Source of the DNA: Fluviirhizobium alvei
GTDB taxonomy: Bacteria; Pseudomonadota; Alphaproteobacteria; Rhizobiales; Rhizobiaceae
Assembly: GCF_030551875.1 (NCBI RefSeq)
Contig: NZ_JAUOZU010000013.1
Span: 62,001 to 126,000 of the forward strand
DNA length: 64,000 bases
Reading direction: 5' to 3'
Shown: positions 21,193 to 29,941 of the stretch, one piece after another
Position numbering within the stretch: position 1 is the stretch's first letter
Layout: each line of letters opens with the position of its first letter
Position numbers and translations under genes: made by a program
The notes under the pieces: model-generated
What the model was told of the DNA's origin: nothing
What the model saw: the letters and a program-made list of their open reading frames with translations, nothing else
Database searches by the model: none

Positions 21193-22215
21193 TCAACGCG
21201 GCTTCTTGCCGAAGACCTTGAGATATTCTTCCTCGCCGCCACGGGCGAGAACTTCGGCCTGCTTGACCCATTCGTCGCGATCGATACGACCGCGGAAATT
21301 GAGGTAGCTGTCGACCCAGGCGCGTTCTTCGGCCTTCCAGGCCGCGATCTGCGCGAAGGTATAGATGCCGAGGCTCTGCAGCGTTCCCTCGATTTTCGGA
21401 CCGACGCCAGAGATCATCTTGAGATCGTCCGGGGTTGCCGGCTTCTCGATGCCGGCGGGACGGTTCGGATCATCCAGAGAAGGCTTCGCATCAGCCTTCT
21501 TGTCGTCAGCCTTTTCCTCTGCCTTTGCTTCGACAGCTGCCGGCTCGGCCTTCGGCGCTTCCGCCTTGGCCTTCTTCGGCGCAACGGCTGTCGCAGGTGC
21601 CGCATCTTCCGACGTCAGGGTCTTCAGGCCACCGAACGGCGCCGAACTGATACGGTCGATCTGCGGACCCGGCTTGACATCTTCCGGACGGCCGGCCTCG
21701 AAACGCTCGATGATATATTCGAGCTGACGCGGCGTCAGATCCTCATAGGTATCCTTGAAGATCGCGACCATCGGTGCATTGACGCAGGCGCCAAGACATT
21801 CGACCTCTTCCCACGACAGCGTGCCGTCGGCATTGAGGTGGTGCGGATGCGGATGGATCTTCGACTTGCACACCGCCATCAGATCTTCCGAGCCGCGTAG
21901 CATGCAGGGCGTGGTACCGCAGACCTGAATGTGGGCGCGGGTTCCGACAGGACCCAGCTGGAACTGGGTGTAGAATGTCGCCACTTCCAGAACGCGGATA
22001 TAGGCCATGCCGAGCATGTCGGCGATCATTTCGATCGCTGCCTTCGTCACCCAGCCATCCTGCTCCTGCGCACGCATGAGAAGCGGAATTACGGCGGACT
22101 GCTGACGCCCTTCCGGATATTTCCTGATGGTCTTTTCCGCCCAGGCCGCATTTTCCTCCGAAAAAGCGAAGGAGGCGGGCTGGACGCTGTCATCGGCAAG
22201 TCGACGTACGGACAT
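21193..22215 (-). CDS. nuoE: NADH-quinone oxidoreductase subunit E with C-terminal extension
   Basis: Residues 1-190 are the thioredoxin-like 2Fe-2S subunit (ligands in [11 protein letters not shown] and [10 protein letters not shown]). The protein is 340 residues, about twice the E. coli form. The extra part has an Ala/Lys/Glu/Pro-rich linker (about 215-265) and a terminal HhH-like domain ([20 protein letters not shown] ... [14 protein letters not shown]) that also occurs in the separate protein encoded between nuoF and nuoG. This extension is common in Rhizobiales; its function is unknown. Confidence 0.95.
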   Translation of the reverse strand: MSVRRLADDSVQPASFAFSEENAAWAEKTIRKYPEGRQQSAVIPLLMRAQEQDGWVTKAAIEMIADMLGMAYIRVLEVATFYTQFQLGPVGTRAHIQVCGTTPCMLRGSEDLMAVCKSKIHPHPHHLNADGTLSWEEVECLGACVNAPMVAIFKDTYEDLTPRQLEYIIERFEAGRPEDVKPGPQIDRISSAPFGGLKTLTSEDAAPATAVAPKKAKAEAPKAEPAAVEAKAEEKADDKKADAKPSLDDPNRPAGIEKPATPDDLKMISGVGPKIEGTLQSLGIYTFAQIAAWKAEERAWVDSYLNFRGRIDRDEWVKQAEVLARGGEEEYLKVFGKKPR

Positions 22216-22230
22216 TCGTTTTACGCCCTA

Positions 22231-22479
22231 TCAATTTAACTTGCCGCAGCGAGCGCGGGTCAGGCTGACCAGCTCGCAGGCGGCGGCGTTGGTATCTTTT
22301 TGGAGGAAGACGATCACCCGCTTGCCGTTCGGAACGGCAGTCTTGATCTCATATCCCTCCGACAGAAGCTGCGTCATCGTGCTGCCGTTGGCGCCGGTCA
22401 GGTTCTCCTGTTCATCCGCAGCCTGCGCAGCGGAAGCAACGAGAACCAGAGCGAAAACGGCGAGCTTACGCATCGACAT
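22231..22479 (-). CDS. Small secreted protein inside the nuo operon
   Basis: This 82-residue protein sits between nuoD and nuoE. It has a signal peptide (MRKLAVFALVLVASAAQA) and a short mature part with two cysteines (AACELV and ARCGKLN), so it is probably periplasmic and disulfide-bonded. The ATG at 22479 overlaps the nuoD stop as TGATG; a second ATG at 22473 would also serve. No family is recognised. Its coupling to nuoD suggests expression with complex I, but it need not be a subunit. Confidence 0.7.
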   Translation of the reverse strand: MSMRKLAVFALVLVASAAQAADEQENLTGANGSTMTQLLSEGYEIKTAVPNGKRVIVFLQKDTNAAACELVSLTRARCGKLN

Positions 22480-23669
22480 CAGCGATCAACCTCCCCGAAC
22501 ACGATGTCGAGCGAGCCGAGAATGGCGGTCACGTCAGCGAGCATGTGCTTGCGGTTGAGGAAATCCATGGCCTGCAGATGGGCAAAGCCCGGAGCCCTGA
22601 TCTTGCAGCGATAAGGCTTGTTGGTGCCATCGGAGACGACATAGACGCCGAATTCACCCTTGGGGGCTTCAACCGCCGCATACACTTCCCCGGCCGGCAC
22701 ATGGTAGCCTTCGGTATAGAGCTTGAAGTGGTGGATGAGCGCTTCCATCGAACGCTTCATCTGCCCGCGCTTCGGCGGAACCACCTTGCCATCGAGCGAG
22801 GACACTGGGCCGCCCTTGGCGTCGGTCTTCAGCCGCTTGCAGACCTGCTTCATGATCTTGCAGGACTGGCGCATTTCTTCCATGCGCACGAGATAGCGGT
22901 CGTAGCAGTCGCCGTTCTTGCCGATCGGAACTTCGAATTCGAGATCCGAATAGCATTCGTATGGCTGCGAGCGGCGAAGATCCCAGGCAGCACCCGAACC
23001 GCGCACCATCACACCCGAGAAGCCCCAGGCCCAGGCATCTTCCAAGCTGACGACGCCGATATCGACGTTGCGCTGCTTGAAGATACGGTTGCCGGTCAGA
23101 AGCTTGTCGATGTCGGCAAGCGCGGCCGGGAACTGATCGCACCACTTGTCGATATCGTCGACGAGTTCCTGCGGGATGTCCTGATGGACGCCGCCCGGAC
23201 GGAAATAGGCAGCGTGCATGCGCGCGCCCGACGCACGTTCATAGAACAGCATCAGCTTTTCACGTTCTTCGAAGCCCCAGAGCGGCGGCGTTAGCGCGCC
23301 GCAGTCCATGGCCTGCGTCGTCACGTTGAGCAGATGGTTCAGGATACGGCCGATTTCCGAATAGAGTACCCGGATCAGCTGGCCGCGAATCGGGATCTCG
23401 ATACCGAGGAGCTTTTCAACCGCCAGGGCATAGGCATGTTCCTGATTCATCGGCGCGACATAGTCGAGCCGGTCGAAATAGGGAACGGCCTGCAGATAGG
23501 TCTTGCTCTCGATCAGCTTTTCCGTGCCGCGGTGCAGAAGTCCGATATGCGGATCGACGCGTTCGACGATTTCACCATCGAGCTCGAGAACCAGACGCAG
23601 CACGCCGTGTGCCGACGGATGCTCCGGTCCGAAGTTGATGGTAAAGTTGCGGACGTTATGTTCAGTCAT
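22479..23669 (-). CDS. nuoD: NADH-quinone oxidoreductase subunit D
   Basis: This 396-residue subunit is related to the large subunit of NiFe hydrogenases and forms the quinone site with NuoB. The N-terminal [20 protein letters not shown], containing the quinone-contacting His, is intact, as is the C-terminal DIVFGEVDR. NuoC and NuoD are separate here rather than fused as in E. coli. Confidence 0.97.
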   Translation of the reverse strand: MTEHNVRNFTINFGPEHPSAHGVLRLVLELDGEIVERVDPHIGLLHRGTEKLIESKTYLQAVPYFDRLDYVAPMNQEHAYALAVEKLLGIEIPIRGQLIRVLYSEIGRILNHLLNVTTQAMDCGALTPPLWGFEEREKLMLFYERASGARMHAAYFRPGGVHQDIPQELVDDIDKWCDQFPAALADIDKLLTGNRIFKQRNVDIGVVSLEDAWAWGFSGVMVRGSGAAWDLRRSQPYECYSDLEFEVPIGKNGDCYDRYLVRMEEMRQSCKIMKQVCKRLKTDAKGGPVSSLDGKVVPPKRGQMKRSMEALIHHFKLYTEGYHVPAGEVYAAVEAPKGEFGVYVVSDGTNKPYRCKIRAPGFAHLQAMDFLNRKHMLADVTAILGSLDIVFGEVDR

Positions 23670-23738
23670 CGCGATGCGCTCCAGATAGCATCATGGGGAG
23701 AATAACCTGCTTCCTCTTCCGAGGCGTGCAAATTCCTC

Positions 23739-24341
23739 TCACTGACTCTTCTTCTCATCACCGGGCAGCACGTAGTCGGTGCCTTCCCACGGCGACAGGA
23801 AGTCGAAATTGCGGAATTCCTGGCGCAGCTGGACCGGCTCATAGACGACCCGCTTGACAGCATCGTCGTAGCGAACCTCGACATAACCCGTGGTCGGGAA
23901 ATCCTTGCGCAGCGGATAGCCTTCGAAACCGTAATCCGTCAGGATGCGGCGAAGATCGGGATGGCCGGAGAACAGGATGCCGTACATATCGTAGGCTTCG
24001 CGTTCGAACCAGTCGGCACCCGGATAAACAGCCGTTGCCGATTCCAGTGCCTCATCCTCGCCGACCTGAACCTTCACGCGCAAACGGATGTTCTTTTTCG
24101 GCGACATGAGGTGCGTGACAACGTCGAAACGCTTCTCGCGTGCCGGATAGTCAACGCCGCAAAGGTCGGTGATATTGACGAACTGACAGCCTTTATCGTC
24201 GCGCAGGAAGGTCAGAAGCGCGATGTAGTTTTCAGGCGCCACGCTAACCGTGACTTCGCCGTAGGCAATCTCGTTGGAAAGCAACAGCGCGCCACGCGTT
24301 TCGGTCAGGTAGGTGGAAAGCTCTTGTGCGGAAATCGTCAT
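23739..24341 (-). CDS. nuoC: NADH-quinone oxidoreductase subunit C
   Basis: This 200-residue subunit (30 kDa family) has the signature [21 protein letters not shown]-like core and the diagnostic segment [20 protein letters not shown]. It scaffolds NuoD on the peripheral arm. The frame is open to 24512 inside nuoB, but [12 protein letters not shown] at 24341 is the family start, 10 bases after nuoB. Confidence 0.96.
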   Translation of the reverse strand: MTISAQELSTYLTETRGALLLSNEIAYGEVTVSVAPENYIALLTFLRDDKGCQFVNITDLCGVDYPAREKRFDVVTHLMSPKKNIRLRVKVQVGEDEALESATAVYPGADWFEREAYDMYGILFSGHPDLRRILTDYGFEGYPLRKDFPTTGYVEVRYDDAVKRVVYEPVQLRQEFRNFDFLSPWEGTDYVLPGDEKKSQ

Positions 24342-24351
24342 CCCACTCACC

Positions 24352-24933
24352 TCAACGCTCGATCGTGCCGGTGCGGCGAATTTTCTTCTGCAGCAGCAGC
24401 ACGCCGTAAAGGAGCGCTTCTGCCGTGGGGGGACAGCCCGGCACATAGACATCGACAGGAACGACGCGATCGCAACCGCGCACCACCGAATAGGAATAGT
24501 GGTAGTATCCACCGCCGTTGGCGCAGGAGCCCATCGAGATCACATAACGCGGCTCCGGCATCTGGTCATAGACCTTGCGGAGCGCAGGCGCCATCTTGTT
24601 GGTCAAAGTACCGGCAACGATCATCACGTCGGACTGGCGCGGCGAAGCGCGGGGCGCAAAACCAAAGCGCTCCATGTCATAACGCGGCATCGAAGCCTGC
24701 ATCATTTCAACCGCGCAGCAGGCAAGACCAAACTGCATCCACATGAGCGAACCGGTGCGGGCCCAGGTGATCAGCTCATCGGTGGAGGTGACGAGGAAAC
24801 CCTTGTCGGCCAGCTCGTTGTTGATCTCGCCAAAGAAAGCATCATTGGCGCCAACCGGCTTGCCGGTCGACGGATCAATCACGCCCTTGGGCTGAGGAGC
24901 CACAAGCGTCTGGTTTGCGGATGTCACTCCCAT
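24352..24933 (-). CDS. nuoB: NADH-quinone oxidoreductase subunit B
   Basis: This subunit carries the terminal cluster N2, next to the quinone. The ligands are visible as LACCAVEMM (tandem cysteines), MGSCANGGG and [13 protein letters not shown] chose MGVTSANQT at 24933 (193 residues), which overlaps the end of nuoA by 10 bases; an in-frame ATG at 24954 would add 7 residues. Confidence 0.96.
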   Translation of the reverse strand: MGVTSANQTLVAPQPKGVIDPSTGKPVGANDAFFGEINNELADKGFLVTSTDELITWARTGSLMWMQFGLACCAVEMMQASMPRYDMERFGFAPRASPRQSDVMIVAGTLTNKMAPALRKVYDQMPEPRYVISMGSCANGGGYYHYSYSVVRGCDRVVPVDVYVPGCPPTAEALLYGVLLLQKKIRRTGTIER

Positions 24934-25289
24934 TCGAGTGCTCCCTTCTTCCATTCATAAATGAAGCCGATCGTCAAAACGCCGAGGAAGACCATCATCG
25001 ACCAGAAACCGAACCAGCCCATGTCGCCGAAGGAAACGGCCCACGGAAACAGGAAGGCAACTTCGAGATCGAAGATGATGAAGAGAATCGACACCAGATA
25101 GAACCGGATGTCGAATTTCATACGCGCGTCGTCGAAGGCATTGAATCCGCACTCGAATGCCGAGAGCTTTTCAGGATCCGGCGCTTTGAACGCAACCGCA
25201 AAAGGTGCGATCAGCAGTGCAAGGCCGATGACGAGGGCAATGCCAATGAAGATGGCGATCGGCAAATAGGAGCCAAGAAGTGCAGTCAT
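24924..25289 (-). CDS. nuoA: NADH-quinone oxidoreductase subunit A
   Basis: This 121-residue subunit has three membrane helices and the conserved loop [20 protein letters not shown] with the Cys that switches exposure between active and deactive enzyme, followed by [22 protein letters not shown]. It is the first gene of the nuo operon. The frame continues upstream to 25523, but 25289 fits the family exactly. Confidence 0.96.
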   Translation of the reverse strand: MTALLGSYLPIAIFIGIALVIGLALLIAPFAVAFKAPDPEKLSAFECGFNAFDDARMKFDIRFYLVSILFIIFDLEVAFLFPWAVSFGDMGWFGFWSMMVFLGVLTIGFIYEWKKGALEWE

Positions 25290-25837
25290 TTCAATCTGTC
25301 CCTGCCCGCCCGGCAGCATTGTTTGTCGCACGCGACGACGCTGCTCCGGCAAGCCGAATGATGTTGCAACGCAGTCGTGGTTAGCGCAGCTATCCCCGAT
25401 TAGCAAGACGTCGTGTCTAAAATCGCCGGGTTGCCGCCACATTTGCGCCGTCGGTCCGTCGGGCAATGACACCACCCTGGCAGGCGCATTCATGGCAAGA
25501 TCGACAAACAAGCGCAAAACCATGCAGTTCTCGGGATGAGTCGCGGGTAGAACGGCATAAAGTGAAGCTACAAAAGTCGTATTCGGTTATGCACAGGCGG
25601 GCCGGCCTTTTCGATTGCCTGCGCCTGCCGAGGCCTCATTGGCGGCTCAATTGCCGCTCCTTACCCTTCTGGACAAGAATCAAGTTCGCCTGTCGCGAAT
25701 CTGAGTCGCATTGTTTGGAAAAATCGGGCGACCAACGCTTCAAAATCGATTTTTTCAAACGTCGAAGCGCATGATTTAACCTGTTTTTTAAAAACTGATG
25801 AAACTCTTCGGCTCTTGATTGCAAAAGGTGATTTTGA
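25290..25837. other. Intergenic region upstream of nuoA
   Basis: These 548 bases separate the divergent nuo operon and a small plus-strand gene, so both promoters should lie here. Open frames in it lack ribosome-binding sites and protein-like composition. The right part (25740-25830) is AT-rich. I see no clear operator or terminator. Confidence 0.5.
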
Positions 25838-26176
25838 ATGAGCGAGTATCAGAACAAAGCCGTCCAGCTGTTGGAAGCCCGCCATGGGTTCGAAGACTGC
25901 AATGATCTCGAAAACAGCCGCGAGCGATTCCTTCAAAGTGCGCTGGAGCTGTTTCGTGCGCTCGGTGGCACACAGAATGACGCTGCTGCCCAGTTTCAGA
26001 AGGCCTTCTCGACCCCGGTCGGCACGACGGCCGATACGATCGGCGACGTCATGGCCGCAGTTGCCGCCATCTCCAATATTCAGGACCTCGACATGATGCA
26101 GGCCGCCTACAATATGCTCGACGCCGGTTGGCGCGAAATCGAGGCCGATCTCCCGGTCCGGATGCGGGCCCGGTAA
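25838..26176 (+). CDS. Hypothetical small helical protein
   Basis: This 112-residue protein has a good ribosome-binding site (AAAGGTGA, 7 bases before the ATG). It is predicted mostly helical from the sequence, with no signal peptide or membrane segment. The middle part (SALELFRALGGTQNDAAAQF and TIGDVMAAVAAISNIQDLDM) is amphipathic. I do not recognise a family; phasin-like proteins have similar size and helicity, but I cannot support that. It stands alone between the nuo promoter and the tRNA-Asp genes. Confidence 0.65.
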   Translation: MSEYQNKAVQLLEARHGFEDCNDLENSRERFLQSALELFRALGGTQNDAAAQFQKAFSTPVGTTADTIGDVMAAVAAISNIQDLDMMQAAYNMLDAGWREIEADLPVRMRAR

Positions 26177-26264
26177 GCCCTCTTTTCTCAGTGCAGATCG
26201 CACAAAACGGGTAACGCACAAGGTTGCGTTTGAAAGAGATGACTTTTCATTGAAGAGGAAGGAA

Positions 26265-26341
26265 TGGCGCGAGTGACGGGGCTCGAACCCGCGACCTCCG
26301 GCGTGACAGGCCGGCACTCTAACCGACTGAGCTACACCCGC
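26265..26341 (-). tRNA. tRNA-Asp(GTC), copy 1
   Basis: The minus strand reads GCGGGTGTAGCTCAGTCGG at the 5' end, has anticodon stem CCGGC/GCCGG with loop CTGTCAC (anticodon GTC), the T-arm loop TTCGAGC and acceptor 3' strand CACTCGC, then G and an encoded CCA. All acceptor pairs form, with one G-T. Length 77 bases including CCA. Confidence 0.96.
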
Positions 26342-26379
26342 GCATTTTCCGAACCGCGTTGCCGCCGTTCGTGAGCGGC

Positions 26380-26408
26380 TGTCTAAGCGGTCAGGCAACC
26401 AGTGTCAA
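26380..26408 (-). promoter_or_regulatory. Promoter of tRNA-Asp copy 1
   Basis: On the minus strand TTGACA (26408-26403) and TAGACA (26385-26380) are separated by 17 bases, about 38 bases upstream of the tRNA. The same arrangement is kept in front of the second copy although the spacer sequences differ, which supports function. Confidence 0.75.
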
Positions 26409-26554
26409 GACCGTTATCCGAGCTGAATGTGCATATTCGAAGAGGATCGCCCTACTCGGCCCGGTCGCTCCGAAACGGCCGGAAATCCAACGCCAAAAAC
26501 AAAAAAGCAGCGCTTTTGGCGCCGCGATCAGACAAAACAAAATGAAGAAGAGAA

Positions 26555-26631
26555 TGGCGCGAGTGACGGGGCTCGAACCCGCGACCTCCGGCGTGACAGG
26601 CCGGCACTCTAACCGACTGAGCTACACCCGC
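26555..26631 (-). tRNA. tRNA-Asp(GTC), copy 2
   Basis: This tRNA is identical to the copy 290 bases away, including the encoded CCA. Both copies carry upstream sequence with a promoter, so they were duplicated as a transcription unit. Confidence 0.96.
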
Positions 26632-26672
26632 GCTTTTCTTTGCGAACCGCGTTGCCGCCGTTCGTGAGCGGC

Positions 26673-26701
26673 TGTCTAAGGGGTCGGGCCATCAGTGTCA
26701 A
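26673..26701 (-). promoter_or_regulatory. Promoter of tRNA-Asp copy 2
   Basis: TTGACA (26701-26696) and TAGACA (26678-26673) on the minus strand have 17-base spacing, matching the promoter of copy 1. Confidence 0.75.
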
Positions 26702-26814
26702 GCAGCTTTTGTGACAATTTGATTTTACAGCCCCAACTTCCCGCCCCAAGAACGTCATCCCATTGAATTTATGAGGATATATTTGAAACGTGCCATCATG
26801 ATCCCGTCGAAGGA

Positions 26815-27561
26815 TCATCCTTGCGCGGTCTCAAGCCTTAGAGATATTCGGTCCCCGGCGAAGATTGTCCGCGCGAACTGAACCGGGTTGCCGTCCAGAT
26901 CCGCGTTGATGGAAATCGTCTCCAGAACGACGGCGGAATTCGAAAGATTCAGCTGTTCTGCCTCCTCCGAGGTTGCAAGCCGCCCGATCACTTCGGTCGA
27001 GACGCGCACATAGTCGGCAAGACCGTTCATCGCAAAGGCGCGAGTCACCGAACCGGTCGCGCGGATCGAATCGGCCATGTTCGGGAATCGCTCTGCGGGA
27101 AAGAAGCTCGTCGCGAATGAAATGGGCATGTCACGCGCTAGACCCAGGGTTTTGGCCATCACGACCTTTTCACTTTCGCCGAGCCGCAGCGCGCGACGAA
27201 CCTCTTCTTCGGGCAAGACCGTTTCGGAAGAGAGAAGCCGGATCACGACATCGCCCGATTGTTCGCCAAGACCGCTCGAGAATCGCGTGCGACGCGACAC
27301 CGGCAGTACCAGCCGTTCCCGCTTGGCAATCAGTGTGCCGCGTCCGCGAACAGGTTGAAGCAACCCCTCCTCCGCCAACGTGGCGATCGCACTGCGCACC
27401 GTATGGCGGTTGACGCCGAATTTTTCAGCCAGTTCCGCTTCCGGCGGCACCATGCCGCGCGCGTCATATTCTCCGCTCGCAATCGAGCGGCTGATCTGGT
27501 CGGCAATCTGCCGCCAGGCCGAAATGCCGCTGCGCCGATCGATCGCATAAGTCTGTGTCAT
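26815..27561 (-). CDS. phnF: GntR/UTRA regulator of phosphonate genes (PhnF)
   Basis: This 248-residue regulator has an N-terminal GntR winged helix (about residues 12-80; EAELAEKFGVNRHTVRSAI is the recognition region, followed by the wing PVRGRGTLI) and a C-terminal UTRA effector domain (95-240). It is of the HutC/PhnF subfamily and is divergent from phnG, the usual place of phnF. It probably represses the C-P lyase genes until a phosphonate-pathway ligand binds. A palindrome that could be its operator lies in the shared upstream region, and a Pho box overlaps its own start codon. Confidence 0.88.
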   Translation of the reverse strand: MTQTYAIDRRSGISAWRQIADQISRSIASGEYDARGMVPPEAELAEKFGVNRHTVRSAIATLAEEGLLQPVRGRGTLIAKRERLVLPVSRRTRFSSGLGEQSGDVVIRLLSSETVLPEEEVRRALRLGESEKVVMAKTLGLARDMPISFATSFFPAERFPNMADSIRATGSVTRAFAMNGLADYVRVSTEVIGRLATSEEAEQLNLSNSAVVLETISINADLDGNPVQFARTIFAGDRISLRLETAQG

Positions 27562-27577
27562 GTCACATGCCTGTCAT
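27560..27577 (+). promoter_or_regulatory. Candidate Pho box before phnG
   Basis: Two 7-base half sites, ATGTCAC and CTGTCAT, are separated by 4 bases, the spacing of PhoB sites (consensus CTGTCAT-N4-CTGTCAT). The second half is a perfect match. It lies 69 bases before phnG and overlaps the phnF start, so PhoB binding could activate phnG and hinder phnF. Confidence 0.65.
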
Positions 27578-27605
27578 GTCCGCGGCTTACATCCGCCTTC
27601 AAGAT

Positions 27606-27621
27606 GTCTAGTCATCTAGAC
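27606..27621. promoter_or_regulatory. Candidate PhnF operator
   Basis: A perfect inverted repeat GTCTAG-TCAT-CTAGAC lies between phnF and phnG, 25 bases before the phnG start, with a further TAGAC half-site at 27626-27630. GntR/HutC-type regulators bind such short palindromes with TAGAC cores. Confidence 0.6.
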
Positions 27622-27645
27622 TAATAGACATTTAGGACAGGATCA

Positions 27646-28116
27646 ATGCCACAGCAAAACCAAATGCGCGAATCGCCAGAACAGGCAGCAAGGCGTCAGG
27701 CAATGGCCTGCTTCGCCCGAGCCACGGAAGAAGAACTCGAACACGCCATCGCAATGATGGCACCGGTTCCAAACCATGAGCCCGTGCGCGGACCCGAATC
27801 CGGGATCGTGATGGTCCGCGGACGGATCGGTGGCGGCGGCGCCCCGTTCAATCTGGGTGAGGCCACGATTTCGCGCGCCACCATCCGTCTGGACTCCGGA
27901 GAAATCGGCTTCGGCCAATGCCTCGGCCTTTCGCGTCGCAAGGCGGAACTCTCCGCACTTCTCGACGCGCTTGCCCAGACGGCGACCCATAGAACCGCGA
28001 TCGCACAGCTGGTGGCAAACCTCAGCGCCGATCACAGCCAGTCCGATGCCACCCATGCCCGCCAGACGGCAGCCACGAAGGTCGAGTTTTTCACCATGGT
28101 CCGGGGAGACGATTGA
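27646..28116 (+). CDS. phnG: C-P lyase complex subunit PhnG
   Basis: This 156-residue protein is a subunit of the PhnGHIJ core complex, which couples alkylphosphonate to ATP-derived ribose. The family sequence is clear in RQAMACFARATEEEL, ESGIVMVRGRIGGGGAPFNL and GEATISRATIRLDSGEIGFG. It is the first gene of the phnGHIJKL operon, and its stop overlaps the phnH start. Confidence 0.94.
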   Translation: MPQQNQMRESPEQAARRQAMACFARATEEELEHAIAMMAPVPNHEPVRGPESGIVMVRGRIGGGGAPFNLGEATISRATIRLDSGEIGFGQCLGLSRRKAELSALLDALAQTATHRTAIAQLVANLSADHSQSDATHARQTAATKVEFFTMVRGDD

Positions 28117-28724
28117 TGCCGCATGATTCTGTTGCCTATCGAGGCGGATTTGCCGACCCGGTCTACCAGTCCCAATGCGTCTTCAAGACGATCATGGATT
28201 GCATGTCCCGCCCCGGAACGATTGGCCGGCTCGATCCGGTCGCAACGCCTCCGGCACCACTCGGAGCTGCCGCAGGCGCGATTGCCCTGACGCTTTGCGA
28301 TCACGACACACCGATTCACATGTCCGGTCGCCTGATCGAGGCTGGCGTCCAGTCCTGGCTCGCCTTTCAGGCCGGAGCGCTCATCACCGATGTGCGCGAC
28401 GAAGCCTCCTTCGCCTTCATCGAGAAGGGTGCCAGCCTGCCGTCCCTGTCCACCTTCGCCATGGGCAGCCAGGAATATCCCGATCGTTCGGCAACGCTGG
28501 TCTATGAAGTTTCGAGCCTGACGTCCGGCCGTCCGCTGACGCTCAGCGGTCCCGGTATCGATGGGGAAACGACACTCGCCCCGGAAGGTCTTCCGGCCCA
28601 GTTCGAACGGGCCTGGCTTGACAATGCCGCCCAGTATCCGCGCGGCATCGATCTCATCCTCACCTGCGGCAACGACATCGTCTGCCTGCCGCGCACGACC
28701 CGAATCCAGTCCCGGGAGATCTGA
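28116..28724 (+). CDS. phnH: C-P lyase complex subunit PhnH
   Basis: This 202-residue core subunit opens with the family pattern YRGGFADPVYQSQCVFKTIM and MSRPGTIGRL and has the middle motif LTLCDHDTPI. It is structurally related to PLP-enzymes but has no cofactor. The ATG at 28116 shares a base with the phnG stop. Confidence 0.94.
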   Translation: MPHDSVAYRGGFADPVYQSQCVFKTIMDCMSRPGTIGRLDPVATPPAPLGAAAGAIALTLCDHDTPIHMSGRLIEAGVQSWLAFQAGALITDVRDEASFAFIEKGASLPSLSTFAMGSQEYPDRSATLVYEVSSLTSGRPLTLSGPGIDGETTLAPEGLPAQFERAWLDNAAQYPRGIDLILTCGNDIVCLPRTTRIQSREI

Positions 28725-28726
28725 TC

Positions 28727-29842
28727 ATGTATGTTGCCGTCAAGGGTGGCGAAGCCGCGATCGACAATGCCCATCGGCTGCTTGCCGACAAGCGCCGCGG
28801 AGACCGCAATCTGCCCGCAATTACGATCGACCAGCTGGTCGAACAGCTGGCGCTCGGCGTCGACCGCGTCATGGCCGAAGGGTCTCTTTATGACCGCGAA
28901 CTGGCAGCGCTGGCGCTGAAACAGGCGCGCGGCGACATGATCGAGGCGATCTTCATTCTGCGTGCCCACCGCACCACCCTTCCCCGGTTCGGCTACTCGC
29001 GTCCGATCGACACCGGCGCAATGCAGGTCGCCCGCCGCATCTCGGCCACCTACAAGGATCTTCCGGGTGGACAGCTGCTTGGACCGACCTTCGACTATAC
29101 CCACCGGCTACTGGAACCATCACTGCTGGGTGACAATGAGCCGGCCACACCGATCGAAAAGGATGTCGGCACCGAACCGGTGATGCGGGTCTCAGAGATT
29201 CTCGCCGGTGAAAGCCTGATCGAGGAAGACGGCGCCCTGCCCGCCGGCCACCAGACCGGGGACATCACCCGCACGCCGCTGGAATTCCCGCTGGATCGCG
29301 ATAGCCGTCTGCAGGCTTTGGCGAGAGCCGATGAAGGCTTTATCCTCGCGCTCGGCTATTCGACCCAGCGCGGCTATGCCCGCACTCATCCTTTCGCAGG
29401 CGAAATCCGCATCGGCGAAGTCGAAGTTGAGGTCGATATCCCGGAACTGGGTTTTGCCGTCTCCGTCGGCCGCATCCAGGTCACCGAATGCCAGATGATC
29501 AATCAGTTCAAGGGATCGGCCAAGCAGCCGCCGCAATTCACCCGCGGTTACGGTCTGGTCTTCGGCCAGAGCGAACGCAAGGCGATGGCGATGTCGCTGG
29601 TGGATCGCGCCCTGCGCGCCGCCGAATTCGGAGAAGATGTCGTCGCTCCTGCCCAGGATGAGGAATTCGTCATTTCCCATTCCGACAATGTCCAGGCCAC
29701 CGGCTTCGTCGAACATCTGAAACTGCCGCACTATGTCGATTTCCAGGCCGAACTCGATCTCGTCCGCCGCATGCGCCGCGAATTCGATCGCGCCCATGGC
29801 AAGGAGGCGACCGACGCAGAAGCAAGGCAGGCGGCGGAATGA
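28727..29842 (+). CDS. phnI: C-P lyase complex subunit PhnI
   Basis: This 371-residue core subunit starts with MYVAVKGGEAAIDNAHRLL and contains ATYKDLPGGQLLGPTFDYTHRLL and the C-terminal GFVEHLKLPHYVDFQAELDL. PhnI has nucleosidase activity and, with PhnG, PhnH and PhnL, replaces adenine of ATP with phosphonate. It is 2 bases after phnH. A 99-base gap follows before phnJ. Confidence 0.95.
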   Translation: MYVAVKGGEAAIDNAHRLLADKRRGDRNLPAITIDQLVEQLALGVDRVMAEGSLYDRELAALALKQARGDMIEAIFILRAHRTTLPRFGYSRPIDTGAMQVARRISATYKDLPGGQLLGPTFDYTHRLLEPSLLGDNEPATPIEKDVGTEPVMRVSEILAGESLIEEDGALPAGHQTGDITRTPLEFPLDRDSRLQALARADEGFILALGYSTQRGYARTHPFAGEIRIGEVEVEVDIPELGFAVSVGRIQVTECQMINQFKGSAKQPPQFTRGYGLVFGQSERKAMAMSLVDRALRAAEFGEDVVAPAQDEEFVISHSDNVQATGFVEHLKLPHYVDFQAELDLVRRMRREFDRAHGKEATDAEARQAAE

Positions 29843-29941
29843 TCCAGAAGCAACCGATCAGCGCCGCCCGGCTCGCTTTCCGAACCGTTGAAATCAAGTC
29901 AAACGCCGACCTCTCTCCAAATCCCGTCGGGAACCGAAACA

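Larger units (their letters stand above)
26263..26702. repeat. Tandem duplication of the tRNA-Asp unit
   Basis: Two units of about 147 bases (about 26263-26409 and 26553-26702) share the tRNA and about 65 bases of its upstream region, including the block GAACCGCGTTGCCGCCGTTC. The sequence between them is unrelated. Identical tRNAs with slightly diverged flanks suggest an older duplication kept uniform by selection or conversion. Confidence 0.85.

Noticed and set aside
25661-26398. Open frame of 245 codons on the minus strand across the tRNA-Asp copy 1
   Set aside because: Its start is a translation of the tRNA-Asp gene (the VAQSVRVPACHAGGRGFEPR pattern is a known tRNA artefact) and it runs antisense to the better-supported 112-residue gene.
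26359-26667. Plus-strand frames across the tRNA pair giving ARVTGLEPATSGVTGRHSN
   Set aside because: This is the familiar reverse translation of a tRNA gene, not a protein.
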